Part shown: in pieces, positions 9,522 through 18,955 of the stretch
Layout: each line of letters opens with the position of its first letter
How positions within the stretch are numbered: the stretch's first letter is position 1
NCBI RefSeq assembly: GCF_001315985.1
Contig: NZ_BBBI01000022.1
Location: 1-37,642 of the forward strand
Source of the DNA: Vulcanisaeta distributa JCM 11216
Lineage (GTDB): Archaea > Thermoproteota > Thermoprotei > Thermoproteales > Thermocladiaceae
DNA length: 37,642 bases
Direction: 5' to 3'
Made by a program: the position numbers and the translations under genes
The notes under the pieces: model-generated
Told to the model about the DNA's origin: nothing
The model's database searches: none
Seen by the model: only the letters and a program-made list of their open reading frames with translations

Positions 9522-9640
9522 CAAGAATAGTCCAGGTTAATGATTTATAAGGAATTCTGATAAAGCATGTGGCATCGCATCATGGTTAAAAATAGAATGA
9601 GTTGAGTAAGGTTAATTAAGGCATGAATTATTAGAAATAT

Positions 9641-9695
9641 GGAGGGAGGATTCGAGAGCCGTGGAGCCCACGGCCCGATGAAAAATCACTCCTCC
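9641..9695 (+). ncRNA. Structured RNA candidate (two-tier hairpin)
   Basis: An outer stem forms between GGAGG-GAG-GATT (9641-9652) and AATCACTCCTCC (9684-9695). Inside is a perfect 7-bp stem GCCGTGG/CCACGGC (9658-9664, 9668-9674) with loop AGC, separated from the outer stem by an asymmetric internal loop containing CGAGA and CCGATGA. It is GC-rich in an AT-rich divergent region, a usual sign of RNA genes in thermophiles. The internal loop and an ACA at 9704 recall H/ACA guide RNAs, but I cannot identify target sequences. It could also be a DNA-level regulatory palindrome between the two divergent genes. The strand is uncertain. Confidence 0.45.
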
Positions 9696-9726
9696 GGAGC
9701 GGCCACATCCTACTGTTACTCTATTA

Positions 9727-10030
9727 ATGTCAACTTCATTGTTATTTAATTGTAAGCTGGAAGATTTTGGTACGTTGTTAACTAATGAATTGAATTATAA
9801 GGAAAAGTTCATTAATTCATTAAGGGATGGTGAATACGTAATCATACTTAAATTGTGGATAATGGCTTCTCACTATGGAGGTTAGTAAGTGTTAATTTAA
9901 TGGCTATGTCGGTCGAGGAATGAGTTATTGATAACGAGTACGTTATTAAACACATTGGCAGAAGTGGGGTGTTGCTGGGAAAAGGAGGTGGCGTATTATA
10001 GTAGGACTGGCATACATTGATCGTTAAGTA
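9727..10030 (+). pseudogene. Broken small coding region, hypothetical
   Basis: An ATG at 9727 opens a 52-codon frame containing NELNYKEKFINSLRDGEY and ending LWIMASHYGG at 9885. A second frame nearby reads LMAMSVEE, then VIDNEYVIKHIGRSGVLLGK. Together they resemble the pattern of small nucleotidyltransferase-type proteins (…VLL.G at the end), but this is weak. Either a decayed gene or one carrying several sequence errors. Confidence 0.3.
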
Positions 10031-10087
10031 CTCTTGGGCTGTGAGGAAGGAATTAAAGCTGTCCGTGATGGTCATTTAATCGTGGCC

Positions 10088-10324
10088 ATGGGAACGTTAG
10101 ATGCGTATAGGTCAGGGTTACGTAAGTTGGGCATTAAGTTAAATAATGATGCTGTAACCGCAATAGTTGGTTTAATGGTGACGATAGGATTCATGGCATT
10201 CATAAGGTTCATTAGACCAATAAACTTATCACTTCATAGGGACGTGGCTGGTATGGCTATCTTCCTAATAACCGCCCTATTCTTCCTATGGCTATTAATA
10301 TCCTCAATCAGGGAAAAGAGATAG
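10088..10324 (+). CDS. Small hypothetical membrane protein
   Basis: 78 residues from the ATG at 10088 (an in-frame TTG at 10034 would add 18). A charged N-terminus, DAYRSGLRKLGIKLNNDAV, is followed by two hydrophobic segments: AVTAIVGLMVTIGFMAFIRF and AGMAIFLITALFFLWLLISS. It ends with the basic tail REKR. No family recognised. It directly follows the broken frame at 9727-10030 and could be its partner. Confidence 0.5.
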   Translation: MGTLDAYRSGLRKLGIKLNNDAVTAIVGLMVTIGFMAFIRFIRPINLSLHRDVAGMAIFLITALFFLWLLISSIREKR

Positions 10325-10522
10325 AATTTAGGTATTCTCCGGAATAACAAAGCAATAGGTTCAAGTTAAAAAGAAACCTGCCTGGTATGTTAAGAAAGAC
10401 AATATAGAGATCCTCCCGGTCATTTTTAGTATTGCAATTTACGATTATTTAATATTATTATCTTAATACAATGTCGTCGTTGCTCATTCGCTAATCTTTT
10501 ATCTCCCAGGAATTACCTGAAA

Positions 10523-10531
10523 ATAAATTTA
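10523..10531 (+). promoter_or_regulatory. TATA box of the AAA+ ATPase gene
   Basis: ATAAATTTA within an AT-rich stretch, 40-48 nt before the ATG at 10571. Transcription would begin about 10550, exactly at the hairpin 10551-10571. Confidence 0.5.
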
Positions 10532-10550
10532 TTAATAGTACCCTAAATTA

Positions 10551-10571
10551 TTTGGGGGTTCCCCCCCCAAA
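10551..10571 (+). promoter_or_regulatory. G/C hairpin overlapping the start codon of the AAA+ ATPase gene
   Basis: TTTGGGGG, a two-base loop, then a C8 run and AAA ending on the A of the ATG. If the C run is really five long, this is a perfect 8-bp inverted repeat. It would be at the 5' end of the mRNA and could hide the start codon, or be an operator at the transcription start. Confidence 0.55.
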
Positions 10572-11656
10572 TGTTGTTTAGCATTGAGCCTAAAAGTAGA
10601 AGGGAGGATCTCTATAATTTTAATCATGAATTGGAGATGCTCGTAAAATTCCTGAGAGGTTCAAGATTAACGCTAGTCACGGGCCTTAGGAGGACCGGTA
10701 AGACTTCGTTGATGAGGGTAGCGCTTAATGAGGCTGGTGTTGACTATATATACCTTGATGTTAGGTTTAGTGCGTATACGAGTTATCGTGACGTGCTCGA
10801 TCTATTCGTGAAGGCCCTTAACGATCTTCTACGCAGGGAATCCTCAATTATGAATAAAGTAATTAATGCTCTTAAGGGCATTGAGGGTTTAAAGATATCC
10901 CTTAACCCACCTGAAATAGCCGTTAAATTTAGAGGTAAGTCACGGGTCAGTATTACTGACCTGCTTATTAGGTTAAATGACATTGGTGAACCAGTGATAA
11001 TCGCGATTGATGAGGCACAGGAGTTAAGGAAGGTTAATTGGCTTAGGTTTGATAGGTTGTTTGCCTACGTCTTTGATAACCTAACGAATATAGGGCTCGT
11101 CCTATCAGGTTCACAAGTTGGCCTTCTCTATAGCTTTCTTGGGCTTCATGATCCAAAGGCGCCACTCTTCGGTAGAGCATACATGGAGGTTAGGACTAGG
11201 AGGTTAAGCCCTGACGAATCCTTTGACTTCCTCGAGCGTGGTTTCAACCAATTAGGCATTAATTGCCCTAAGGATGTCCTTGAGAGGGCTGTGGAAGCAT
11301 TTGATGGGATTATCGGCTGGCTAACGTATTTCGGCTATACATACGCAATGAGGGGTTCTGCGGACTTTGATGAGATTATGAAGGATGCTGTTCAACTGGC
11401 GCTAAGTGAGTTACGGAACTTAGTAACCTCACTCAGGAGTAATAGGTATTCGGTAATATTAAGAGCACTGGCTAGGGAGCCGATGCCCTGGAGATTAATC
11501 AAGCGTAGGCTTGAGGACTATGAGGGCAGGGAAATAAATGCCGCAACGGTTTCCGAGTTATTAGGCAACTTGGTGAGCCTGGGCATTATCGAGAAGGCTG
11601 ATGATTATTATAAGATTTCCGACCCAGTGTATAGACTCGCTGCCGAGTACCTGTAA
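10571..11656 (+). CDS. Archaeal AAA+ ATPase (PF01637-type, STAND-like)
   Basis: 361-residue P-loop ATPase of the family expanded in crenarchaea, often adjacent to mobile DNA; function unknown. Walker A is LVTGLRRTGKTSLMRVAL (about residues 36-53). Walker B with the family DEAQE is VIIAIDEAQEL (about 144-154). Sensor-type text is NIGLVLSGSQVGLLYSFLG, then the PLFGRAYMEV and RRLSPDESFDFLERGF signatures. The C-terminus is a winged-helix module: VILRALAREPMPWRLIKRRL to LVSLGIIEKADDYYKISDPV. Uninterrupted, with no correction needed. Start set by the TATA/hairpin arrangement. It is followed 39 nt later by the radical SAM gene on the same strand. Confidence 0.88.
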   Translation: MLFSIEPKSRREDLYNFNHELEMLVKFLRGSRLTLVTGLRRTGKTSLMRVALNEAGVDYIYLDVRFSAYTSYRDVLDLFVKALNDLLRRESSIMNKVINALKGIEGLKISLNPPEIAVKFRGKSRVSITDLLIRLNDIGEPVIIAIDEAQELRKVNWLRFDRLFAYVFDNLTNIGLVLSGSQVGLLYSFLGLHDPKAPLFGRAYMEVRTRRLSPDESFDFLERGFNQLGINCPKDVLERAVEAFDGIIGWLTYFGYTYAMRGSADFDEIMKDAVQLALSELRNLVTSLRSNRYSVILRALAREPMPWRLIKRRLEDYEGREINAATVSELLGNLVSLGIIEKADDYYKISDPVYRLAAEYL

Positions 11657-11695
11657 GGGTTTAATACGGGCTGTGATTAAATACCATCGCCATAA

Positions 11696-12858
11696 ATGGA
11701 CCTAATCAAGTACCTGGAGTTTAAGGAAGAGCTAAGGAATAAGTTGGAGAATGAGTTGAGTGCTGAGTCGATAGAGAGGGCGAGAAGGGACCCACATGCA
11801 AGGAGGTATCCAAGGCCATGTGGTATGACGATACACACGGGGATTGGATGCACATACTCATGCACCTACTGCTACATCTATGACATGGGATTTCCACACA
11901 AAGCACGACCATACCCACTAAGTGGTAAGGAGTTACTCTATGCATTGACGTTAAATCCATACGTGGTGCTCGGGCCTGGTGGTACGATGCTTGCCATGGG
12001 GGGGTCCGTAACCGAGCCATTCCTACCCGAGACCAGGGATAAGGCCCTTGAGTATATAGAGGTTCTTGGTCCATTGGGTAATCCTTTGCAGGTTAGTTCT
12101 AAGTCTGTGCTTGGTGATGATTACATAGTTAGGATTAGGGAGTATGCGCCTCGCATTAGCTTTCTCGAGACTGTGGTGTGCCTTAGGGATTGCAGGAGGA
12201 TAGAACCCCCCCTAGCCCCCCCAGACCCAATGGATAGGCTGAGGTTTGTAGGTAAACTCATCAAGGCGGGGATAAACACATCCCTATTCATAAGACCAAT
12301 AATACCCAACATAACCGATAGGGATGCCCGTGAAATACTATTAATGGCTAAGGAAATGGGCGTTAAGTCCGTAGTACTTGGTACACTTAGGGTTACCGAA
12401 AGCATCTATGAGAGACTCGAATCAATCGGTATTGACCTAAGCCCGAGGTTGCCGAGTAGCAAGCTAGGTAGGGAGCAGGTTCCCATCAGGCTAGGGACTT
12501 GAAGGATAAGATCGCCTCGTTGGCTAGGGAAATGGGTTTTAGGGTCTACGAGTCTGCGTGCGGAGCAAATATCGAGGCTGCCGGGTTGGGGTGCTATGCC
12601 TGCAGATGGGGGCCATGCGGCGACTTAAGTAGGTTACCCAGTGTTGATGTTGGTGATGTTAATGAGTTCATCAAGTACCTGGGCTACTCCGGGCGTGTTG
12701 AGCAGTTGAGGGATAACAAAATCGTTATTAGGCTTGATAAGGGTGACGCGCGTAGGGTCGAGGCGATGCTCAGGGAGTTGCTTAGGCGTGAGGTCGTTAT
12801 TAGGGGGGGTTTCACGAAGCATCACTGTGTAGGTGGTGTATGTGGCGATTCTGATTAA
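11696..12858 (+). CDS. SPL-like radical SAM protein with cysteine-rich C-terminal extension
   Basis: Radical SAM enzyme of the spore-photoproduct-lyase-like group; substrate in archaea unknown. The cluster motif is CTYSCTYCYIYD (CxxxCxxC) preceded by MTIHTGIG. The barrel continues with GSVTEPFLPE and LQVSSKSVL, and EPLAPDPMDRLRF, where the two C7 runs at 12206-12212 and 12216-12222 each add a proline. Near 12494 one G is missing; restoring it joins PIRLGDLKDKIASLAREMG into one 387-residue protein. The tail holds CGANIEAAGLGCYACRWGPC and ends HHCVGGVCG, eight cysteines that may bind a second cluster or zinc. Without the correction the tail appears as a separate TTG-started 119-residue protein. 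Confidence 0.82.
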
Positions 12859-13116
12859 TGTTTTTACACTGCTTTACACTGTAATTTAGTTATTTGGTAT
12901 TTACTTGTGGTTAAGAAATCATTGATTAGGGTTTATGATGGGCGTATACGCTGGGCTGTGGATTAAGCTTATCCCAGTCATTAATGGAGTCATAACTTTA
13001 ATACTGAGGTTAATTGGTAGGGCACTTTCCTGAAGGTAGTGACCTTTGCCATAGATAGATAGATATATGCTCAAAGCAAAGTAAATTAACCCATAAAAAT
13101 ATACTATAGTATTGGT
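12859..13116. other. Intergenic region with short tandem TAGA repeats
   Basis: About 258 nt. It contains a TAGATAGATAGATA tract near 13055-13068 and an AT-rich stretch just before the PaREP1-type gene. The frames are too short and interrupted to call a gene. Confidence 0.4.
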
Positions 13117-13595
13117 ATGCAGGAATTACCTAAGCCTTGGTTTGACATTGATGGTTATAGGAGGACGAGACTTCTTGAGGCTAGGTACGAGGCTGAGCTG
13201 GCTAGGAGGTTCCTGGATGAGGGGTTGACTAGAAACGCCGCCGGTAAGGCTTACCAAGCGTGGAAGGCCCTCGTAGCCGCCTTCGCTGCGGAGAATAGGG
13301 ATAAGCTTAGGGACGTATTTAAGGGCGTGGTTAGGTTGAGGGTGATAGGGTAGTTGAGAGGGTTGATTGGATCATTGCCTTAATGCCAAGTAATGCCTTG
13401 AAGCATGTGTCGCAGGTAATAGGTGGTGACATTAATATATATACAAACCTGGCAATACTGCTTCATCAATATCAATACAATGGGCCGGATAAGCAGGGAA
13501 TACTCAGTCAGTATTGGGATGATGAATCAGCCAGAGCCGATATCACCCAGTTATTAAGTGCTATTGATAGGTTATTACGTGAAAAGGGCGTTTAG
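13117..13595 (+). CDS. PaREP1-type family protein (copy 1)
   Basis: Archaeal family named for repeats in Pyrobaculum aerophilum; all-helical, possibly HEPN-like, function unproven. N-terminal LPKPWFDIDGYRRTRLLEAR, then the family marker RNAAGKAYQAWKALVAAFA, then, in a shifted frame, RVDWIIALMPSNALKHV and LLHQYQYNG. The frame changes near 13346-13350. The same pattern recurs in the genes at 16876, 18340 and 20643, so the halves belong together. About 158 residues. It is upstream of the sulfite reductase on the same strand, with its own upstream AT-rich region. A nucleic-acid-related or stress role is only a guess. Confidence 0.75.
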
Positions 13596-13689
13596 GCATA
13601 TTTATCAATCTCGAAACCACCCCCCCTCATTTAAGTACTGTCCCTATCCGCGTGATAAAGGCTTAAATAATACGTGATGTTGCTTTACG

Positions 13690-15143
13690 GTGTCTTCGTT
13701 CAAGTACTCAGACGTTTATAGGGTTGTGTATCCGAGGAGGCATGAGGGTATTTATAAGAACCGTGGCGATAATCCCTGGGTATCAATAAGGATTAGGCAG
13801 GGCATTGGTCGCGACCCAAGCAAGTGGTTCTCAAATCAACTAAGGGTTATCGCCGAGGTCAGTAGGGTTTATGGTGATGGTAGGGCAATGCTCGGTACAA
13901 GGGGGGGTGATATAGAGGTCTTCAAGGTTGATTTTAGGCTTTTTGACGAGGTTGTGGCTAAGCTCAAGGAGGTCGGTCTCGACCCAAGGGACTCCTGCGG
14001 TAATTCCGTTAGGAACCCAATACCATGCACATCCCAATTCTGCCCATACGCCCACGTCAATGCTGAGGCGCTATCAACATTCATAGGCGATTACTTTAGG
14101 TATAGGAGTGAGTATGAGCAACCATCACTTCCGCATAGGATTAAGATATCAATATCAGCCTGTGAGAGGGCTTGCGCAGTGCCCGTGGCCCAGGACATAG
14201 GCATTGTGGCTAAACCCAACGGTAAATTCGATCTCTACCTAGGTGGTGGTATTGGTGAACATGCCTTCAGCGCTAAATTGGCGTTTATTGATGTTGACGC
14301 GGAGGACCTGCTACCAATCTGCGTGGGTGTTGCTGAGGTCCTTAGGAGATCTGGTGAGAGGAGGGGGGGGTTCAAGTGGGTGGTTAAGTTACGTGGTCTT
14401 GATAAGGTTAAGGAGGAGGTAATGGCGATTGCCAGGGAGGTCAAGCCCAAGCTACCCAAGCCCCCTGATTTATCGCCTAGGTTCGTTAAATCGAGGATTG
14501 TGAAGGTCCCATACCCAACTGGCTGGGTTACTGCCGATGAATTGGTTAAACTGGCTGATGTGGCTGAGAGGTATGGGTTTGGCTATGTATTACTGTTTAA
14601 CAATCAAAGCGTTTACATACCAGTCCGTGAGGAGGTTAGTAGGATTGAGGAATTGAGTAATTATGAGATTAGGGATCCAGGGCCCATGTATCCTGAGGGC
14701 CCAATAACCGTTGCATGCCTAGGGAATGAACTATGTCCGCCGGGCCTAATAGATACCACGGGGCTCGGCCGTAAAATACACGTGCACTTAAGCAAATTCA
14801 ATGAGTCGATTAGGGTTGGCATTAGTGGGTGCACGCACGACTGTGGTATGTCGTGGGTTTCGGATATTGGGCTTGAACCATTCGGTTCTAGGACTAGGAT
14901 ATTAATAACGATGGGTGGTTTGCCAACGGCATTGGGCTTTGTTATTGGTACGGTTGATCCAGGGGGATGCGGAGCTCGCGGCGCAGGTTCTACTTGACAT
15001 GTATAGGAGTTCGGGCATTCACGGGGGTTAGGAACTTCGTGACTAAGGTTGGCGTTGATACCATTAGGAGCGAGTTAGCTAGGCGCGTGCCCTCCTTTAA
15101 ACCGCCAGATAAGGACATCAATGTTGTATTCGGGCCAGACTAA
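13690..15143 (+). CDS. Siroheme/4Fe-4S sulfite or nitrite reductase (ferredoxin-type)
   Basis: Six-electron reductase of sulfite to sulfide or nitrite to ammonia, with siroheme coupled to a 4Fe-4S cluster. It has two ferredoxin-like plus catalytic repeats: WVSIRIRQGIG and GWVTADELVKLADVAERYG. The first repeat holds NPIPCTSQFCPYA and ISISACERACAVP; the second holds TVACLGNELCPPG and VGISGCTHDCGMSWVSDIGL, giving the four cysteines expected for the cluster. GTG start at 13690. The frame breaks twice where five G stand for four (14962-14966 and 15023-15027). Correcting both gives DPGDAELAAQVLLDMYR and GIHGVRNFVTKVGVDTI, with a stop at 15141. About 484 residues. Sulfite versus nitrite cannot be decided from sequence alone. 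Confidence 0.85.
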
Positions 15144-15191
15144 CCTACGGGGAATATACTTTAAAGCGCGGTTTACTTGGTTTTTCGGCTT

Positions 15192-16038
15192 ATGATTATT
15201 GAGGACTTACCCGCATTGTCAACGGCCATTATCTGGGCCTGGGCGTCAATAATGTATGGGGGGGACTTCATGAAGAAAATGCATCCGCTGGTTGTAAACT
15301 TCCTTAGGATGTTCTACGCCTCAGTAATACTCCTAATCCCAGCAATTGCGTTAGGCTTAATTATGGAGCCGTGTGGGGGGGCTCCCTGAGCGGTTTATTA
15401 TCCCTAGTAATTGGCGACTCACTATACCTATTCTCAATCAATTACTCAGGGGGGGTCTCAATCGCAGCCCCTGTGTCGTACACCTACATCCCACTGACCG
15501 TGGTGTTTGCGGTATTTCTAGGCGAGCAGTTAACTATAACGAAATTACTAGCGAGCATACTACTGATACCTGGCGTTTACCTGCTATCCCGTAGTGGTAG
15601 TTCGAGGAGGGAGATCAAGGGCTTGTTCCTTGGTCTTGGTGCGGCCCTTGCATGGGCTGCCGGCCAGTCAATGATTAAGGTTGCCGACATAACGGGGGGG
15701 CTTAACCCAATCTCCATAGCCTTTACGAGGGTTGCAGCGGCAGGTATTGTACTGCTTGTGATTAATTATTTCATGGGAAATAACATTGCAGGGGGGCCAT
15801 TAGAGGGACGGTGCGTAGTTACCTGCCCATTATTGCCGTACTTGACCTGGGCCTTGGCGTTGCCCTATTCGCCTTCTCAATGGATTTAATAGGCCTTGGG
15901 CTTACCGTGATATTGACGGGCACGATGCCATTAATAGCCCAGCTCATGTCGAGTGCCATGGGTAGGGAGAAATTTAGCGTTGTTAAGTTCCTTGGTGCAT
16001 TAGTGATAGTAATGGCGATTGTTTTAGTGGTTCTTTAA
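15192..16038 (+). CDS. EamA/DMT-family transporter
   Basis: Integral membrane permease of the drug/metabolite superfamily, about 280 residues with ten predicted helices in two EamA repeats. Examples are FLRMFYASVILLIPAIALGL and SYTYIPLTVVFAVFLGEQLT in the first half, and LGLTVILTGTMPLIAQLMSS plus KFLGALVIVMAIVLVVL at the end. Two breaks occur at G runs. At 15375-15381 seven G stand where five give EPCGGSLSGLLSLVIG; near 15790 a six-base run precedes the shift to RGTVRSYLPIIAVL. It lies 49 nt behind the reductase gene on the same strand, so it could export or import a related small molecule; this is inference. Confidence 0.82.
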
Positions 16039-16057
16039 TGATTGTCATGATTAACGA

Positions 16058-16447
16058 CTATATTTGTAATTCTCTAACGCTTATCGCTATATTGGGGGGG
16101 AACTTAGCTATTAACTCCCTATCCTCGGTTACCAGCTTTGCATTGAGTTTCATCGTTAGATAAACATAGGACGCGTCATAATAGGTTATGTTCATCCTTC
16201 TGGCTAGGTCGATGACATCGCTGTTTAGGCCTATTGGTACGACATTCATAAATCCAATGACATTATTAAATACTTTAAGCAGCAGTTCCACATTTACAGT
16301 GGTTAACTTGCTAATTCTCCATAGGTAATTACCAATCTCATAATACGCTAAGTCGATGGTGTATTGATTCCTTAAGGCATTAACTGCCTTATCTGGTTTA
16401 AGCTCTACCAGCCTGATAATGGCGCTTGCGTCAAATACGAGGCTCAT
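16058..16447 (-). CDS. vapC: VapC-type PIN-domain toxin
   Basis: 129-residue PIN nuclease, the RNase toxin of a type II toxin-antitoxin pair. It begins MSLVFDASAIIRLVELKPDK with the first catalytic aspartate. A conserved glutamate follows in DLAYYEIGNYLW, then YYDASYVYLTMKLNAKLVTEDREL with the remaining acidic residues. It overlaps the upstream antitoxin by four bases (ATGA), the usual translational coupling. The run of seven at 16094-16100 gives KFPPNIAIS where one proline is expected. Confidence 0.88.
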   Translation of the reverse strand: MSLVFDASAIIRLVELKPDKAVNALRNQYTIDLAYYEIGNYLWRISKLTTVNVELLLKVFNNVIGFMNVVPIGLNSDVIDLARRMNITYYDASYVYLTMKLNAKLVTEDRELIAKFPPNIAISVRELQI

Positions 16448-16686
16448 CTTGAATCACGGTCTGCGCGTATACTTCTTATGACGAAATCATCGCCATAAAT
16501 CTCGCTAATTTTCCTAAGCTCCTTGGAAGCCTCCTTAAGCAATTCAATTAGTTCCTCATTTTCCCTACGCATTACTTCCTCCTCGAGAGCTTTACGTAAA
16601 ACCTCAGAAACATTAATACCATACCTCCTAGCCTTCTCAAGAACCTCTCTCCTGACCTTAGTTGATACTGTAACCCAATTACCCAC
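16444..16686 (-). CDS. vapB: VapB-type antitoxin
   Basis: 80-residue antitoxin. N-terminal ribbon-helix-helix DNA-binding domain: NWVTVSTKVRREVLEKAR, then GINVSEVLRKALEEEVMRR. The C-terminal half is a charged helix that should wrap the toxin. It would neutralise VapC and repress its own promoter, which should lie just after 16686. First gene of the pair. Confidence 0.85.
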   Translation of the reverse strand: MGNWVTVSTKVRREVLEKARRYGINVSEVLRKALEEEVMRRENEELIELLKEASKELRKISEIYGDDFVIRSIRADRDSR

Positions 16687-16875
16687 GTTACTACATTATA
16701 AATTCCTACCTATAAACATTACTCCATTATTAGTAATACACTTCCCTAACTACCAGTTATTATTAAGTGAGGAGGAAAGAAGACTTTAACATCACCATGA
16801 TGTTTTAGCGATCTTTTAGCATCAACGCAATTGACATATGACGACATGAGTATTACGGGAGGTGCACAGTCCTAA

Positions 16876-17345
16876 TTATTGTGCCTTGACCCTTTCCCTG
16901 AGGTACCTAATCAACTTCTCAATATCCACCCGCGCCATTTCATCATTAACGTACCTACTCAACACGCCCGATGGGTCAGGCCCATTATATTGATACTCAT
17001 GCAGATCTATCGCCAACTCGGTGTAATAGGCTATATCCTCCCCCATGCCGTGTAGCTAATGTTTGGGCAACGGCCTTCATGAGCGTCGTGGGCATTACGG
17101 CTATGACTAAGTCGACGTAATCCACCACCTTACCATTCCTCAACCTCTTCCTACCCTTAAACACATTAATTAATAAGTCCCTACTACCCGACGCTAAGTA
17201 TGATAAGTACGCCTTCCAAGCCTGAAACGCCTTACCCGCGGCATTCCTGTAAAGGCCCCCTCTTTAGGAATTCCTCAGCCAATTCCACCTCAACAGCAAC
17301 CTCCTTAGCCCTAGCCTTCGAGATCTCATTCAAGTTAAGCGACAC
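16876..17345 (-). CDS. PaREP1-type family protein (copy 2)
   Basis: Not visible as one frame. From a GTG at 17345 it reads LNEISKARAKEVAVEVELAE, EFLKRGLYRNAAGKAFQAWK, VDYVDLVIAVMPTTLMKAVA, then ELAIDLHEYQYNGPDPSGVL, and ends YLRERVKAQ at 16876. The shift at 17256-17260 is a five-base run that should be four; a further base is missing near 17050. All family markers (RNAAGKA.QAWKA, MPT, HEYQYNG) are present, so I think the gene is intact and the sequence faulty. About 157 residues. It sits between VapBC and another PaREP1 gene on the same strand. Confidence 0.7.
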
Positions 17346-17437
17346 AATTAATGATTTATGACCAAAATTTAAAACTAAATATGTAGGATGTTATGAGTGC
17401 TGTTTTTCAATGAGTAGGACTTAAACCTAGCCAATAA

Positions 17438-17921
17438 TCAACCTTGACTTAATATCTTGGTTGTTTCCTCAAGCATTTTATGGACCTTCTTGATTAATGG
17501 TTCCACATCATCAATTGCTAATTTAGCCTCATGAAAACCCCCACACATGTAATGAGTAACCTGCGTTCCAACCATCCAATACCCAGTCACCGAGGGTCTT
17601 GGATAACCTCGAACAGGCCTTAAGCAGCAGGTGTGTATACCACCTGCCCTCCCTAATTGCCTGTTGGTTTTCAGGCGTGTTATATTTTTCTGCCAATGCC
17701 TTAACGATTTCCTCGGCGGCCTTGTACGCCTTCTCACTGGCCTGGATGGCATCACCCTTACTCACGTACTCCCCGGCCTCACTGAGGTATTTCCTGGCCA
17801 ACTCAAGCCTAAGCCTAATACTCTCCGTTGGATCCCTTAGGTATAGTTGGTTTAAAATCACATCAACGACGCTAATACCAAGCCTCTCCGCAGCCTCAAT
17901 TACCTCCTTAGGTATCTCCAC
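17438..17921 (-). CDS. PaREP1 family protein (copy 3, canonical subtype)
   Basis: Closest of the five to canonical PaREP1 (PF05942). Seen: LRLELARKYLSEAGEYVSKG, DAIQASEKAYKAAEEIVKAL, GRWYTHLLLKACSRLSKTLG, and the end LHVWGFHEAKLAIDDVEPLI. The last join needs four rather than five C at 17538-17542. The first 28 residues, beginning MEIPKEVIEAAERLGIS, form a short HTH-like or dimerisation helix pair. About 160 residues. Function unknown; the helical repeat with the conserved GFHE is thought to be HEPN-related. Confidence 0.78.
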
Positions 17922-18028
17922 ATATGTTAAACACCTTCCTTACTTTAAATACTAACCGTCTCAATTAACTCCAATTTTTGACAGAGTCAATTTAATTAAA
18001 TGCATCCTATGATATCAGTTAATACCCT

Positions 18029-18337
18029 ATGGATGGACTCACGAATAAGGACATTGCCGTGCTCATGCACCTAAAGAGGGCCAATGTGGATTACGGTAAG
18101 TCAATAGCCATAAACACGGGCATCCCACTTGAGGAGGTTCTGCAGGTACTCGATAAGCTCGAGGCGATGGGCTTGATCGAGAGGGTCAGGGGGGGAGGTA
18201 AGACGCTTAAGAGGAGTGTTGCACGTTTCAAGCTTAGTAATGAGGTTCGTAAACACCACGTTTATTACAGGCTTTCGAGACGCGGAGAACTGCTCATTAG
18301 AAGTATTAAGAGGAGTAATAGTGTGGGGAAGGACTAA
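18029..18337 (+). CDS. DUF2250-like winged-helix regulator
   Basis: 102 residues with a single winged-helix domain. NKDIAVLMHLKRANVDYGK, then IPLEEVLQVLDKLEAMGLIE form the HTH helices, VRGGGKTLKRSVARFKL the wing, and YYRLSRRGELLIRSIKR the last strand and helix. The text DI.VL.HL....DY.K.IA matches archaeal DUF2250. Probably a transcription factor. It is convergent with the PaREP1-type gene at 18340, only two bases apart. Confidence 0.75.
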   Translation: MDGLTNKDIAVLMHLKRANVDYGKSIAINTGIPLEEVLQVLDKLEAMGLIERVRGGGKTLKRSVARFKLSNEVRKHHVYYRLSRRGELLIRSIKRSNSVGKD

Positions 18338-18339
18338 TC

Positions 18340-18840
18340 CTAGTGACGTATTAGGGCATTGAGCGTCCAGTGAATGAGGATAGGACCCTCCTGCCCCCCC
18401 TCAATTATCGTGGTAATGTCCTGCTTAACCATGTCGAGATCCAGGTAACGACTTAACACGCCCTCCCTATCCAAACCGTTGTATTGGAACTCATGTATGT
18501 CCAGGGCTAACTCAGTCAGTAGTACCACGTCATTGCCGTACTTACGCCCCCCCAGTATCATGGCCACCTTCTTCATGCGTGCCGTGGGCATGATAGCTAT
18601 TATGAAATCCACGGTCTCAACCCTAATCCTCTCCCTAAGCCTGACGAAACCCTTAAACTCACTCGCCAACTCATTACGGGAATTAGCTGCCAAAACCGCT
18701 AGGGTGGCTTTCCATCCCTGGAAGGCCTTGCCAGCGGCATTCCTGTAGAGACCATTCTCTAAGAACTTCTTGCTAATTCGAACTCATAGAGTGCCTCCTT
18801 CGCCCTGACCTCCACGTACTTACTTATGTCCTTCCAGGGG
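18340..18840 (-). CDS. PaREP1-type family protein (copy 4)
   Basis: Reconstructed as WKDISKYVEVRAKEALYEFE, ELARKFLENGLYRNAAGKAF, VDFIIAIMPTARMKKVAMIL, ALDIHEFQYNG, ending WTLNALIRH. One A is missing near 18770, which otherwise gives a stop after ELARRS. The start is unresolved: a stop lies just upstream of the C7 run at 18837-18843 with no ATG, GTG or TTG between, so an indel there is likely. Family markers are complete. Confidence 0.7.
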
Positions 18841-18955
18841 GGGTGTACTATGGACTCTATCTAGGCAGCAAATAGTTGCTTTAATTAATGAATATATGCC
18901 TTTATTCATGAACTGGCTTCGTAAGATTTATCTGAGCCCGCGCCTTACTTAGTCA

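Noticed and set aside
13030..13080. TAGA tandem repeat as a regulatory microsatellite
   Set aside because: Only three to four units, with no sign of function; treated as simple sequence.
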